Assembly (NCBI GenBank): GCA_016873215.1
Contig: VGXU01000016.1
Location: 1-47,499 of the forward strand
DNA from: Planctomycetota bacterium
GTDB lineage: Bacteria; Planctomycetota; Phycisphaerae; Sedimentisphaerales; Anaerohalosphaeraceae
DNA: 47,499 nt
Direction: 5' to 3'
In this document: positions 40,777 to 47,499 of the stretch, one piece after another
How the letters are laid out: every line of letters starts with the position of its first letter
Numbering within the stretch: the stretch's first letter is position 1
The notes under the pieces: model-generated
Database searches by the model: none
Told to the model about the DNA's origin: nothing
What the model saw: only the letters and a program-made list of their open reading frames with translations
Translations under genes and position numbers: made by a program

Positions 40777-42054
40777 TTATTCCACCTCATAGAGGTCCGT
40801 CCATGAAGCGATCTGGTCCACGTCGCGGCGGACAACGTCGGCATCTTCGGACAGCAATTCGATATATAGAGGAGCCCGATAACCGCTTCTGGAAAGACCA
40901 ACGGACTGGCCGGCTTGAATCCGTACTTCATGGTAGAGATACGTGGGCAGTTTTGCGAGCAGGTCGAGATGTCGAATAGTACGCAACGTACCATTTCTGT
41001 GTGCAAACGGCGTGATGATAGCCGCTGCAAGTTTGCGGGTCTGATACAATTGGGGGCTTTGGCCGCACAGAATTTGATAATAGCCATAAATCTCATCCAT
41101 GCCGTAAGCCATCTCCAGAATGCGAGGTCGGTTGCCGCCGGGCCGTCCGGCGATCTCTCCTAATCGTGAACCAATAAATTCGACATGGGCGGCACAGGTT
41201 GTCATATCGAGCGATTGCACACCTGCTATAGCAAGCCGCTTCAATTCTTCCTGTTTCGGTAAACTGAGACGTGAAGGAACCAAACGAGCAAAATGATGAA
41301 AGTCATCCACCCCGACGTCCCGTCCCGTCAGTACGTCAACGACCGGCGTTGTATATACCCGGCCTGTATGATCGGCCAGGCAGTCGATGGAGGTGTTGCT
41401 TCCTTCCATATATTCCGCCATAACAACCGTCAGGGCTGTACCTTTTTTGCCGAGCTTCTCATAATATTGGGGTACCTCGTTTAACATTATGCGGTAATTG
41501 CACAGCAATGTTTCCGCGTTGGCGTTGCGTGTGGACCACATACTGGCGGCTACATTGGAGGGTTGCAGGAAAACAGGGTATCCCATGCGATCGGCGGATT
41601 CGATGAGGTCGGATTCAGATTGTATGATATAGAAGCGGGCGGTGGCACCGGGTCCAATCCGTTCCTGAAAACGCCGGCGCATAACGCTCTTATCAAGGCA
41701 CAGGCGTGCGGATGCAGAAGAAATACAGGGAATGCCGAGGGCTGCCGCGATGTCGGCGGTCTGCGCCACGTAAAATTCGCCCACGTTAAACAAACACGCA
41801 ATTCCCATACGTGCTCGGATATTGCTTACGGTTTCAATCAGTTCGGACAGAGGCCGGGAGAAATCGAAACGTTCGATCATAACGAAGCGGGACACGTCAC
41901 CCAGCCGGTGCCTGCTGTTTGTGTCAACGAGGACACCTAAAGGCAGGTTTCGTGATTGCAGGCTCTCAAATTCTCCGCGACGAACCATACCCATCAACAA
42001 AACGATTCCCTGCTGTATTTTCGTGTTTCTTTCAATCTCTGGAGGTACGCTCAT
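40777..42054 (-). CDS. ATP-grasp ligase (amino-acid ligase-like)
   Basis: A 425-residue ATP-grasp enzyme. The N-terminal domain leads to LGIPCISSASARLCLDKSVMRRRF, the ATP domain has GYPVFLQPSNVAASM (Gln where the first ATP-binding Lys is usual) and VVMAEYMEGSNTSID, and the metal site is AAHVEFIGSRLGEIAGRPGGNRP. The EIAGRPGG pattern resembles L-amino acid ligases that join a carboxylate to an amino acid through an acyl phosphate. It begins by a four-base overlap (ATGA) with the aminotransferase gene. It is the likely peptide- or amide-forming step of the operon; the substrate cannot be read from sequence. Confidence 0.8.
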   Translation of the reverse strand: MSVPPEIERNTKIQQGIVLLMGMVRRGEFESLQSRNLPLGVLVDTNSRHRLGDVSRFVMIERFDFSRPLSELIETVSNIRARMGIACLFNVGEFYVAQTADIAAALGIPCISSASARLCLDKSVMRRRFQERIGPGATARFYIIQSESDLIESADRMGYPVFLQPSNVAASMWSTRNANAETLLCNYRIMLNEVPQYYEKLGKKGTALTVVMAEYMEGSNTSIDCLADHTGRVYTTPVVDVLTGRDVGVDDFHHFARLVPSRLSLPKQEELKRLAIAGVQSLDMTTCAAHVEFIGSRLGEIAGRPGGNRPRILEMAYGMDEIYGYYQILCGQSPQLYQTRKLAAAIITPFAHRNGTLRTIRHLDLLAKLPTYLYHEVRIQAGQSVGLSRSGYRAPLYIELLSEDADVVRRDVDQIASWTDLYEVE

Positions 42055-43241
42055 GCCAGCAACTTAACAAATTGTTCCAGACGTGTCAAGCCGGCCGCGA
42101 TCTCTTCGTTCGGAATGGCGTATGAAATACGGATATGGCGGTCGGAGCCGAAAGCCGCCCCTGAAACGACGGCAATATGCGCATATTCCAGCAGCATTTC
42201 CGCCAGTTGATCCACATTTTCCACACGCTGACCCTTGAACGATTTGTTCAGCAGGCCGCTGACATCAGGAAAGAGGTAAAACGCCCCGGCGGGAGCCACA
42301 CATGAAAGATGGGGGATTTTCTCAATTTGTTGCAGTGCGGCGGCGCGATGGGCGTTTAACTGCCTGCGGTTTTCCGCGACAAAAGCGTCGTTGGCCGGTT
42401 CCAATGCGGCCAGCGCAGCATATTGCACGAGGTTGCAGGTATTTGACGCGATATGACTTTGAAGATTGGCCACGGCTTTGATGATTGCCTGCGGTGCGGC
42501 GATATGCCCGGCTCTCCAGCCGGCGATGCAATATGTTTTTGAAAAGGAACCGATGAGAATAGTCCGAGCTTTCATTTCAGGAACGAGCTTCACAATGTTG
42601 TGGTGGACCGCAGGTGCATAAACCAATGCATCGTAGCATTCATCAAAAATACAAATCAGATTGAGCTGCAGAGCCAGGCGAGCGATACCTTCCAGCACGC
42701 CGGCGTTATACACAATGCCCGTCGGATTATGAGGTGTGTTAAGAAGGATTCCCCGTGTGCGTGGCGTGATACTCCGCGCAAGCTCATCCACATCAATTTG
42801 GAAATCATTATGTGCGGTCTGCAGGAAGACCGGCGTTGCCCCGGCCAGACGGACTTGTTCGGGGAACGTCACCCAGTACGGGGCCGGAATGATGACCTCA
42901 TCCTCATGCCCAAATACAGCAAATACGGAGTTGAACAATGCCTGTTTGGCTCCTGCGGTAAAACCGACTTCATCGTCCGTGTATGCGGCACCCGTCTTTT
43001 GCGAGACTTTCTGAGCCAGTCGCTCGCGCAATTCACGAATGCCCAATGTATCGGTATATTGTGTACGTCCGGTGTCAATTGCTTCTCGAGCGGCTTCTTT
43101 GATGCTCGGACTTGTATCCTGATCCAGTTCCCCGGCGGCAAAATTAACGACGTGTACTCCCTCGGAACACAGTTTGCGGGCGCGGTTGCGCATGCCCGAA
43201 GTCCGGGAACCAGAAAGGCATTTCATTCGTTCAGCTAACAT
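42051..43241 (-). CDS. Class I PLP aminotransferase
   Basis: A 396-residue aspartate-aminotransferase-type enzyme. PLP Lys235 is in GSFSKTYCIAGWRAGH, with Asp200 and Tyr203 in FDECYDALVY, substrate loop NTPHNPTG, and the C-terminal RISYA arginine. It would convert a 2-oxo acid to an amino acid. The start overlaps the end of the upstream superfamily enzyme by 11 bases and has AAGGAAAGC just before it, so the two are translated together, which suggests the oxo acid comes from that enzyme. Housekeeping AspC activity is the alternative. Confidence 0.9.
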   Translation of the reverse strand: MLAERMKCLSGSRTSGMRNRARKLCSEGVHVVNFAAGELDQDTSPSIKEAAREAIDTGRTQYTDTLGIRELRERLAQKVSQKTGAAYTDDEVGFTAGAKQALFNSVFAVFGHEDEVIIPAPYWVTFPEQVRLAGATPVFLQTAHNDFQIDVDELARSITPRTRGILLNTPHNPTGIVYNAGVLEGIARLALQLNLICIFDECYDALVYAPAVHHNIVKLVPEMKARTILIGSFSKTYCIAGWRAGHIAAPQAIIKAVANLQSHIASNTCNLVQYAALAALEPANDAFVAENRRQLNAHRAAALQQIEKIPHLSCVAPAGAFYLFPDVSGLLNKSFKGQRVENVDQLAEMLLEYAHIAVVSGAAFGSDRHIRISYAIPNEEIAAGLTRLEQFVKLLA

Positions 43242-44226
43242 GCTTTCCTTTTTTCAGCGTGACAGGGGATTGGTTTTCATGCTGCGCAAGGCATGAAGTT
43301 TCGACAAGATGCGGTATCCCGCTTTTATTGCCTATACCCAGCAGGGCTTCAAGGTCCTGAATCCTCTGTGCTCCCACCAGGGTGCTCACATCCGTGACTT
43401 TGGCGATGTCTTTTTCGATTACCCCGCTGGATGCGGCTTTTGACAGGATGCCAAATACACGGTCCATAGCCGCATAGGCCGCGCGCAATCCGTGATTGGC
43501 AAAAATAAAGTGAGAGATACCGGCTTCAAAAAACTGTTTCTTATTTATGTCGGGCATGCGTGTGGGGGCAATAAAAATCGGCGTACGGCATTTCCACCGT
43601 TTTCCAAAGGCGAGTGCTTCCTCGCCGGTTGCGTCCAGAGACTGAATAAAGATGGCGTCAGCTCCGGCATCCGCATAGGCTTCGGCGCGACGTAGCGCTT
43701 CCTCCACACCCATACCGGCGACCAACGCTTCGGTGCGGGCAATAATTTTGCAGTTACTGCCGTTGTTTCGGACGGCCTCCAGCGCCGCGCGTATTCGTGT
43801 GACGTGCTCCTTAATGGAAACCAGCGTTCGGTCATACCCGCCATATAGACTGCATCGTTTGGACAGGGGATTATCTTCAATACATAGCGCCGCCGCCCCG
43901 GCCTCCGCCATCGCCTCTACGACAGAATAGACCTTAATTGCATCTCCATATCCTGAATCCAGGTCAACCACAATCGGCAGTGACGTACACTTGTGTATCG
44001 TGCGTACGGTGGACAGCATCTCTTCGATGCCAATAATGCCCACATCGGGCAGCCCCACCGCAGCGGAACAGCAAAAGCTGCTTACCCACAAAAAATCGAA
44101 GTTCCATTTAGCGGCAGTTAAAGCGGACAATCCATCATACACTCCGGCCCCCACCTGAGAACGGCCGTTAAACAGATTCCCCGCGTGCCGGAATCCGGAA
44201 ACATCATCCCGCTTTTCTTTCGTCAT
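43231..44226 (-). CDS. PEP mutase/isocitrate lyase superfamily enzyme
   Basis: A 331-residue TIM-barrel enzyme. Overall it is closest to PEP mutases: GVYDGLSALTAAKWNFDFLW, VVDLDSGYGD, and IARTEALVAGMGVEEALRRA (Arg164). The gating loop reads EDNPLSKRCS (117-126). PEP mutase has EDK-x5-NS here, while methylisocitrate lyases have KRCGH; Lys123 is kept but Asn is replaced by Cys125, and the later PEP-mutase His is Gln195. It could be a C-C lyase, a phosphonopyruvate-type enzyme or something new. ATG 44226 has AAAGGA nine bases upstream; ATG 44253 is an alternative. First gene of the operon. Confidence 0.85.
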   Translation of the reverse strand: MTKEKRDDVSGFRHAGNLFNGRSQVGAGVYDGLSALTAAKWNFDFLWVSSFCCSAAVGLPDVGIIGIEEMLSTVRTIHKCTSLPIVVDLDSGYGDAIKVYSVVEAMAEAGAAALCIEDNPLSKRCSLYGGYDRTLVSIKEHVTRIRAALEAVRNNGSNCKIIARTEALVAGMGVEEALRRAEAYADAGADAIFIQSLDATGEEALAFGKRWKCRTPIFIAPTRMPDINKKQFFEAGISHFIFANHGLRAAYAAMDRVFGILSKAASSGVIEKDIAKVTDVSTLVGAQRIQDLEALLGIGNKSGIPHLVETSCLAQHENQSPVTLKKGKHVS

Positions 44227-44350
44227 TTTATTTTTCCTTTCCAGTACAGCCATTGAGCCGCAAGTTATATCTCATCCGGCCTGTGTGTTTTTTCAAAGGG
44301 ATATCCGCCGGGAAAACAAATACCGCCGGACAAAAGAACTATTACTCGAC

Positions 44351-44387
44351 AGTATATTATTTCCACTTCTGTATAAGAATTTTATAC
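44351..44387 (-). promoter_or_regulatory. Possible promoter and operator palindrome of the five-gene operon
   Basis: On the minus strand TATACT (44356-44351) is a good -10 box, with TTCTTA (44379-44374) as a weak -35 at 17 bases. The -35 box lies within a perfect palindrome, GTATAA-gaatt-TTATAC (44371-44387), which suits a dimeric repressor or activator. The leader would be about 120 bases. Confidence 0.45.
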
Positions 44388-44569
44388 TAATTTCGAGCGA
44401 ATATCACGGGTCAATGCTACCGGACTCAAGATGAGAATTTGATGAGAATTTTATTAGGATATGTCCCTAAATCCAGATTTTCAATACTGAGACCGTCAAT
44501 TTAGGAAGGAAAAGGGGAGGCATGACTTCTAAACATATCCGGGGGACAATTTTTTGGTTAAGGATAAAT

Positions 44570-44597
44570 AAAGCCCATCGTTTTTGCGATGGGCTTT
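44570..44597 (-). terminator. Terminator of the Xer recombinase gene
   Basis: AAAGCCCATCG and CGATGGGCTTT form an 11-bp perfect stem with a 6-base loop, 28 bases after the recombinase stop codon. On the minus strand the tail is TTTATTT. It would separate the recombinase transcript from the biosynthetic operon. Confidence 0.85.
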
Positions 44598-44624
44598 TTA
44601 GAGGGATTAAATTTCTTACCGTTT

Positions 44625-45623
44625 TTATCCCTTGATAGGCTCTTTTTCGCGTGGATGAGCGTCGTGATACTGATCTTTCATCCGGGCGGTGGTGATATGG
44701 GTGTAAATCTGCGTCGTTGACAGCGATTGATGTCCCAGCAGTTCCTGGACGCTCCGCAGGTCGGCTCCATTGTTGAGCATGTGGGTGGCGAAGCTGTGCC
44801 GGAGGGTGTGCGGGCTGATATCCGGGTCGAGGCCGGCTTCAATCAGGTATTTGTCCATTTTTCGGCGGACGCTGCGGGTGCTGAGGCGTTTGCCGTGCTT
44901 GTTGGCGAACAGCACCCGGCTGTCAAAGTTCGGGTCGCTTTCCATCCGTCGATTGCGAAATTCGAGGTAATTCTGAATCGCCTGTAAGGCCCGCGAGCCG
45001 ATGGGGCAAATGCGTTCTTTTTTGCCCTTGCCGCGGACATGAATGACTTCGCTGAGGAAGTCCACATCGTCAAGGTTCAGTCCGACCAGTTCGCTGACGC
45101 GGACGCCGGTGCTGTACATGGTTTCCATCATCGCCCGGTCGCGTGCTCCCAGCCATGAGTCGGCCGGGGGGGTATCCAGCAGTTTCTGAATTTGTTCGTA
45201 TTCGAGAAACTTCGGCAGCTTCTTTTCCTGTTTGGGTGTCTTGATCGTACTGACGGGGTTGTTATTGAGGTAATGGCGTTTGACTAAGAATTTGTAGAAA
45301 CTTCGCAGCGTCGCCAGTTTTCGAGCCAGAGTGGATTTGGAGTAGTGATGTTCGTTCAGTTGCGCCATGTGCGCCCGAATAGTATTGACATCCGCCGCCA
45401 GCAGAAGCTGATCGACCTTTTGTTCAGTCTGCACGGCCGCGGCGTTCGAGCCGCCCCAGTTTTCCGTATGGCCGCCGGAGTCTTCGGTATGCCCCGCGGA
45501 ACCGGTCAGGTAGCTCACATATTGCTCCAGGTCCGTTCCATAGCAGCGGGCGGTGTAGTCCGAGAAGTGCTTTTCAAACTTCAGATAGCTGATAAATTCC
45601 TGAATCGCATTTGAGTTTTTCAT
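44625..45623 (-). CDS. xerC: Tyrosine recombinase XerC/XerD
   Basis: A 332-residue site-specific recombinase. The catalytic residues are complete: Arg175 (STGVRVSEL), Lys199 (RGKGKKER), His272 and Arg275 (HTLRHSFATH), His298 (GHQSL) and Tyr307 (QIYTH). The N-terminal SAM-like domain (8-116) carries a low-complexity insert at about 41-68 containing GHTEDSGGHTENWGG, which makes the protein about 30 residues longer than E. coli XerC. The Xer type normally resolves chromosome dimers; whether it is XerC or XerD cannot be told here. No integrase-type mobile element borders it. Confidence 0.9.
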   Translation of the reverse strand: MKNSNAIQEFISYLKFEKHFSDYTARCYGTDLEQYVSYLTGSAGHTEDSGGHTENWGGSNAAAVQTEQKVDQLLLAADVNTIRAHMAQLNEHHYSKSTLARKLATLRSFYKFLVKRHYLNNNPVSTIKTPKQEKKLPKFLEYEQIQKLLDTPPADSWLGARDRAMMETMYSTGVRVSELVGLNLDDVDFLSEVIHVRGKGKKERICPIGSRALQAIQNYLEFRNRRMESDPNFDSRVLFANKHGKRLSTRSVRRKMDKYLIEAGLDPDISPHTLRHSFATHMLNNGADLRSVQELLGHQSLSTTQIYTHITTARMKDQYHDAHPREKEPIKG

Positions 45624-45690
45624 AATTTTTCCCTGTATATTTTCAACATTGGAGAGTGGGTTGAGTAACCTTTCGGTCTGAATTTATCGT

Positions 45691-45933
45691 TTATGGCAGC
45701 GTTTGCAGCGGGTCGGGCAGGTCGCGATACAGCAATTCATCCGCCTGTCCCATCAGACTCCGGGTGAGTTTAAAACTCAGCACCGCCGCATCAAACCAGT
45801 CAAAATCCGTCTTTTCGTCCGTCGCCGCAGCCACCAGCGCATCCAGAAGATACGCTTCATTTCCGCCAGCATAGCGAAAGATGTACTGCTGGTTTCCTTT
45901 GTTGAGAACTAATTGTTTTTGAGACGATTCCAT
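45691..45933 (-). CDS. Small hypothetical protein
   Basis: An 80-residue soluble acidic protein with no signal peptide or membrane helix. It starts MESSQKQLVLNKGNQQYIF and contains DEKTDFDWFDAAVLSFKLTRSLM. I do not recognise it. ATG 45933 has AAGG five bases upstream, and the coding region ends 67 bases before the Xer gene on the same strand, so the two may share a transcript. Confidence 0.6.
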   Translation of the reverse strand: MESSQKQLVLNKGNQQYIFRYAGGNEAYLLDALVAAATDEKTDFDWFDAAVLSFKLTRSLMGQADELLYRDLPDPLQTLP

Positions 45934-46204
45934 AAGCGCCTTATTTTCTGATTCCGGAAATTCTCCTTATATTTTTTATCGGGCCGAACGACGATTCCTA
46001 TAAGTCCTTTTTGCGAAAATTCTCTCATTTTTTCGAACTCGCCCCGACGGCTTCTTCTTTTATCGACCGATAATCAAATGTTCTTAAATTAAATTTTCCC
46101 CATTTTTGTCTCCGAAGTTTTACGGATACGGCCGTCCTATAAGAATTGTTGATTCAGTATGAAGCTCTTTTGGGGAAGGGGCTTAAAATTTTTGTCAGGG
46201 GACA

Positions 46205-47134
46205 CTATGGCGTCGGTTTGTAATACGTTTTTTCGCCGCGGTTCTCGGGCATGATTTGTCCGGTATGGACCAGGTGCGTGACGATTTTTTGGACGATTTC
46301 ACGTCTCATGCCAAGTCCGGAACGCAAATCCTCGACGCTGCATGGTCGGCGGCGCAGCATTTCCAGTATAGATAACGCGTCCCCGCCGCCCAGCCCTGTT
46401 TTTTCGGCCGGGAAATCGGCGATGACCTCGGCTCCGTGTCCGAGTTGCCTGGCAATGTCGGCCATCAAGCCCGGTTCGACGGCCCGGATATGAGCATGTG
46501 CGGTAGGGCGGACGGCCGTGTTGAGCTGGACTTTATTCGGTTTAATGCGGTCGATACATTTTTTAATATTTTCAATAGATTTGCTGTCTATATTGATGTC
46601 CTGGCATAAAAACACCTCCAGCCAGATGGGGCCGGGGTATTGCATACGAAATTGACATAAACCTTCGACAAATTTGGCGAAGTCAATATCTTTATGCGGC
46701 TGATTCAGTGTTCTGAAGGTTTGTTCATCCCCGGCATCCAGCGACGGCAGCACCACATCCGCCCTGGCACAGTCGGCCCGGACGTCCTGACGCCATAATA
46801 AAGAGCCGTTGGTGATCACCGCCACTGGAATAGAGGTCAGACGATGGATTTCGTCAATCAATCGGCCCAGTTCCCGGTGCAGTGTCGGTTCGCCGGAGCC
46901 GCTGATGGTGATGTGATCGGCTTTGAGGCCGGCCTGTATCCGGCTGCGAATCTCCACAAGGACATCGTTAATGGGGGCGTATATTTTTCGCTCGAGTGTC
47001 TGTGTTGCGTCCAGTCCCAATTGACAGTATAGACAATTTTGTGTGCAGGTCTTCAGGGGGACGATATCGACCCCCAGGCTCAATCCCAGCCGGCGCGATG
47101 GCACCGGCCCAAATAAATACTTTTCTTTATTCAT
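46205..47134 (-). CDS. Radical SAM protein with C-terminal winged helix
   Basis: A 309-residue radical SAM enzyme. The iron-sulfur cluster motif is CTQNCLYC (Cys30, Cys34, Cys37), then ITISGSGEPTLH, the SAM-binding Gly-rich segment, and VAVITNGSLL. The family resembles COG0731-type proteins that begin FGPVPSRRLGLSLGVDI. The last 65 residues (DALSILEMLRRRPCSVEDLRSGLGM...) form a winged-helix-like domain, possibly for substrate binding. The substrate is unknown. No Shine-Dalgarno sequence precedes ATG 47134. Confidence 0.85.
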   Translation of the reverse strand: MNKEKYLFGPVPSRRLGLSLGVDIVPLKTCTQNCLYCQLGLDATQTLERKIYAPINDVLVEIRSRIQAGLKADHITISGSGEPTLHRELGRLIDEIHRLTSIPVAVITNGSLLWRQDVRADCARADVVLPSLDAGDEQTFRTLNQPHKDIDFAKFVEGLCQFRMQYPGPIWLEVFLCQDINIDSKSIENIKKCIDRIKPNKVQLNTAVRPTAHAHIRAVEPGLMADIARQLGHGAEVIADFPAEKTGLGGGDALSILEMLRRRPCSVEDLRSGLGMRREIVQKIVTHLVHTGQIMPENRGEKTYYKPTP

Positions 47135-47162
47135 AAAAGTGTGTCTTTGTTTGTTTAAATTC

Positions 47163-47265
47163 GAAATACGAATATCGGAACGCGAAACAAACTGGATTCC
47201 CGCCTTCGCGGGAATGACAAAGTGACACGTTTATTATTTTGAATTTGTTTCGTATTTCGTATTTC
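47163..47265. repeat. Fold-back element with a nested REP-like copy
   Basis: Outer arms GAAATACGAA (47163-47172) and TTCGTATTTC (47256-47265), and CGAAACAAA (47183-47191) and TTTGTTTCG (47244-47252), are perfect inverted pairs. Between them lies the left half of the REP-like repeat (47189-47218), identical over about 30 bases but reversed relative to 2869-2898. This looks like insertion of one element inside another. It fills the gap between kdsA and the radical SAM gene. Confidence 0.75.
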
Positions 47266-47278
47266 ATGCTTCGGAATT

Positions 47279-47499
47279 TCACTGTCGTATTGTTTTGAAA
47301 ATTGTTTTGCAGGTCTTCAGGAGCGATTCGACTTTGTCTAATTCCATCATCGATGCCGCATCGCAGAGGGCCTTTTCCGGGTCGGGATGGACCTCCATAA
47401 AGAGGGCGTTTGCGCCGGCGGCGACGGCAGCGCGGGCCAGAACCGGGGCCAATTGCCGGCTGCCTCCGCTGGCCTGCCCCAGTCCTCCCGGCTGCTTTT
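47279..47499 (-). CDS. kdsA: 3-deoxy-D-manno-octulosonate 8-phosphate synthase, C-terminal part
   Basis: The last 73 codons of a gene that enters from the right edge; the stop codon is at 47281-47279. The visible protein begins KQPGGLGQASGGSRQLAPVLARAA and contains GANALFMEVHPDPEKALCDAA, the C-terminal signature of KdsA, followed by MMELDKVESLLKT. KdsA joins PEP and arabinose 5-phosphate to form Kdo 8-phosphate for lipopolysaccharide. Its presence implies an outer membrane with Kdo. Confidence 0.9.
   Translation of the reverse strand, partial: KQPGGLGQASGGSRQLAPVLARAAVAAGANALFMEVHPDPEKALCDAASMMELDKVESLLKTCKTIFKTIRQ

Larger units (their letters stand above)
44227..44624. other. 398-base regulatory region upstream of operon
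   Basis: This gap holds the operon promoter and, at its right end, the Xer terminator (44570-44597). A direct repeat GATGAGAATT occurs at 44430-44439 and 44441-44450. GGATATGT (44457-44464) and ACATATCC (44533-44540) form a distant inverted pair, with TGTCCC and GGGACA beside them. No gene is seen. Confidence 0.5.

Noticed and set aside
43231-44226. Calling the region a phosphonate biosynthesis cluster outright.
   Set aside because: The PEP-mutase motif EDK-x5-NS is changed to EDN-x5-CS, the later His is Gln, and no phosphonopyruvate decarboxylase gene is present. It is kept as a superfamily assignment only.
44533-44560. GGGGGACAATTTTTT and the GGGGACA near 46197 as ends of a transposon.
   Set aside because: They are short, there is no transposase gene or target duplication, and the inverted partner is imperfect.

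Overview
The window reads as a chromosomal segment of a Gram-negative planctomycete, most likely class Phycisphaerae (Sedimentisphaerales-like). The reasons are a DUF1549/DUF1553 - DUF1501 - PPC-domain gene trio typical of Planctomycetota, a secreted protein ending in the DVNFDGIVNMNDFAILADEW type of half-dockerin common in that class, a hybrid type II secretion/type IV pilus locus that uses PilM/N/O, and a kdsA gene for Kdo synthesis. The taxonomic placement is inference from gene families; no rRNA gene is present.

Layout. (1) 1-16388, plus strand: a long secretion/pilus locus. It holds a run of pseudopilins, PilM-PilN-PilO, a PilP/GspC-like protein, the secretin, a TPR lipoprotein, an embedded signalling cassette (histidine kinase, receiver protein, HD-GYP phosphodiesterase, STAS protein), then the GspE/PilB ATPase and the GspF/PilC platform protein. 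(2) 16511-23542: a membrane-anchored ArsM-like methyltransferase, polA, a secreted Hcp-dockerin protein, a SUI1/YciH factor, a rubrerythrin-like protein and a chorismatase-like protein. (3) 23649-29535: DUF1549/1553, DUF1501, PPC and DUF456 genes in one direction. (4) 32506-29545, minus: a murein-amidase-like lipoprotein, then a fluoride riboswitch with built-in terminator ahead of crcB, DUF190 and an MFS transporter. (5) 32749-37680, plus: tRNA-Leu(CAG), a membrane protein, gyrA and holA. (6) 44226-37752, minus: a tightly coupled five-gene operon of PEP-mutase/isocitrate-lyase-superfamily enzyme, aminotransferase, ATP-grasp ligase, MFS exporter and gamma-glutamyltransferase lipoprotein. (7) 45933-47499, minus: a small unknown protein and a Xer recombinase, a radical SAM protein and the 3' end of kdsA.

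The strongest candidate for an undescribed system is region 6. Its gene set resembles small dipeptide-antimetabolite pathways (bacilysin-like or rhizocticin-like): a keto acid is made, transaminated, ligated to another amino acid and exported, with a secreted gamma-glutamyl enzyme added. Its first enzyme has a mixed active-site loop that fits neither PEP mutase nor isocitrate lyase exactly. Other notable points are the fluoride-controlled MFS gene, an Hcp-fold protein carrying a signal peptide and a dockerin, a prepilin leader peptide encoded by a REP-like repeat, a Walker A Thr-to-Asn change in the secretion ATPase, and a SUI1 gene whose conserved N-terminus is out of frame across an A7 tract.

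Intergenic DNA is unusual. Several gaps consist of fold-back or word-repeating AT-rich elements, and three A-rich elements with a small C/G hairpin sit exactly between secretion-locus genes and supply their 5' leaders.
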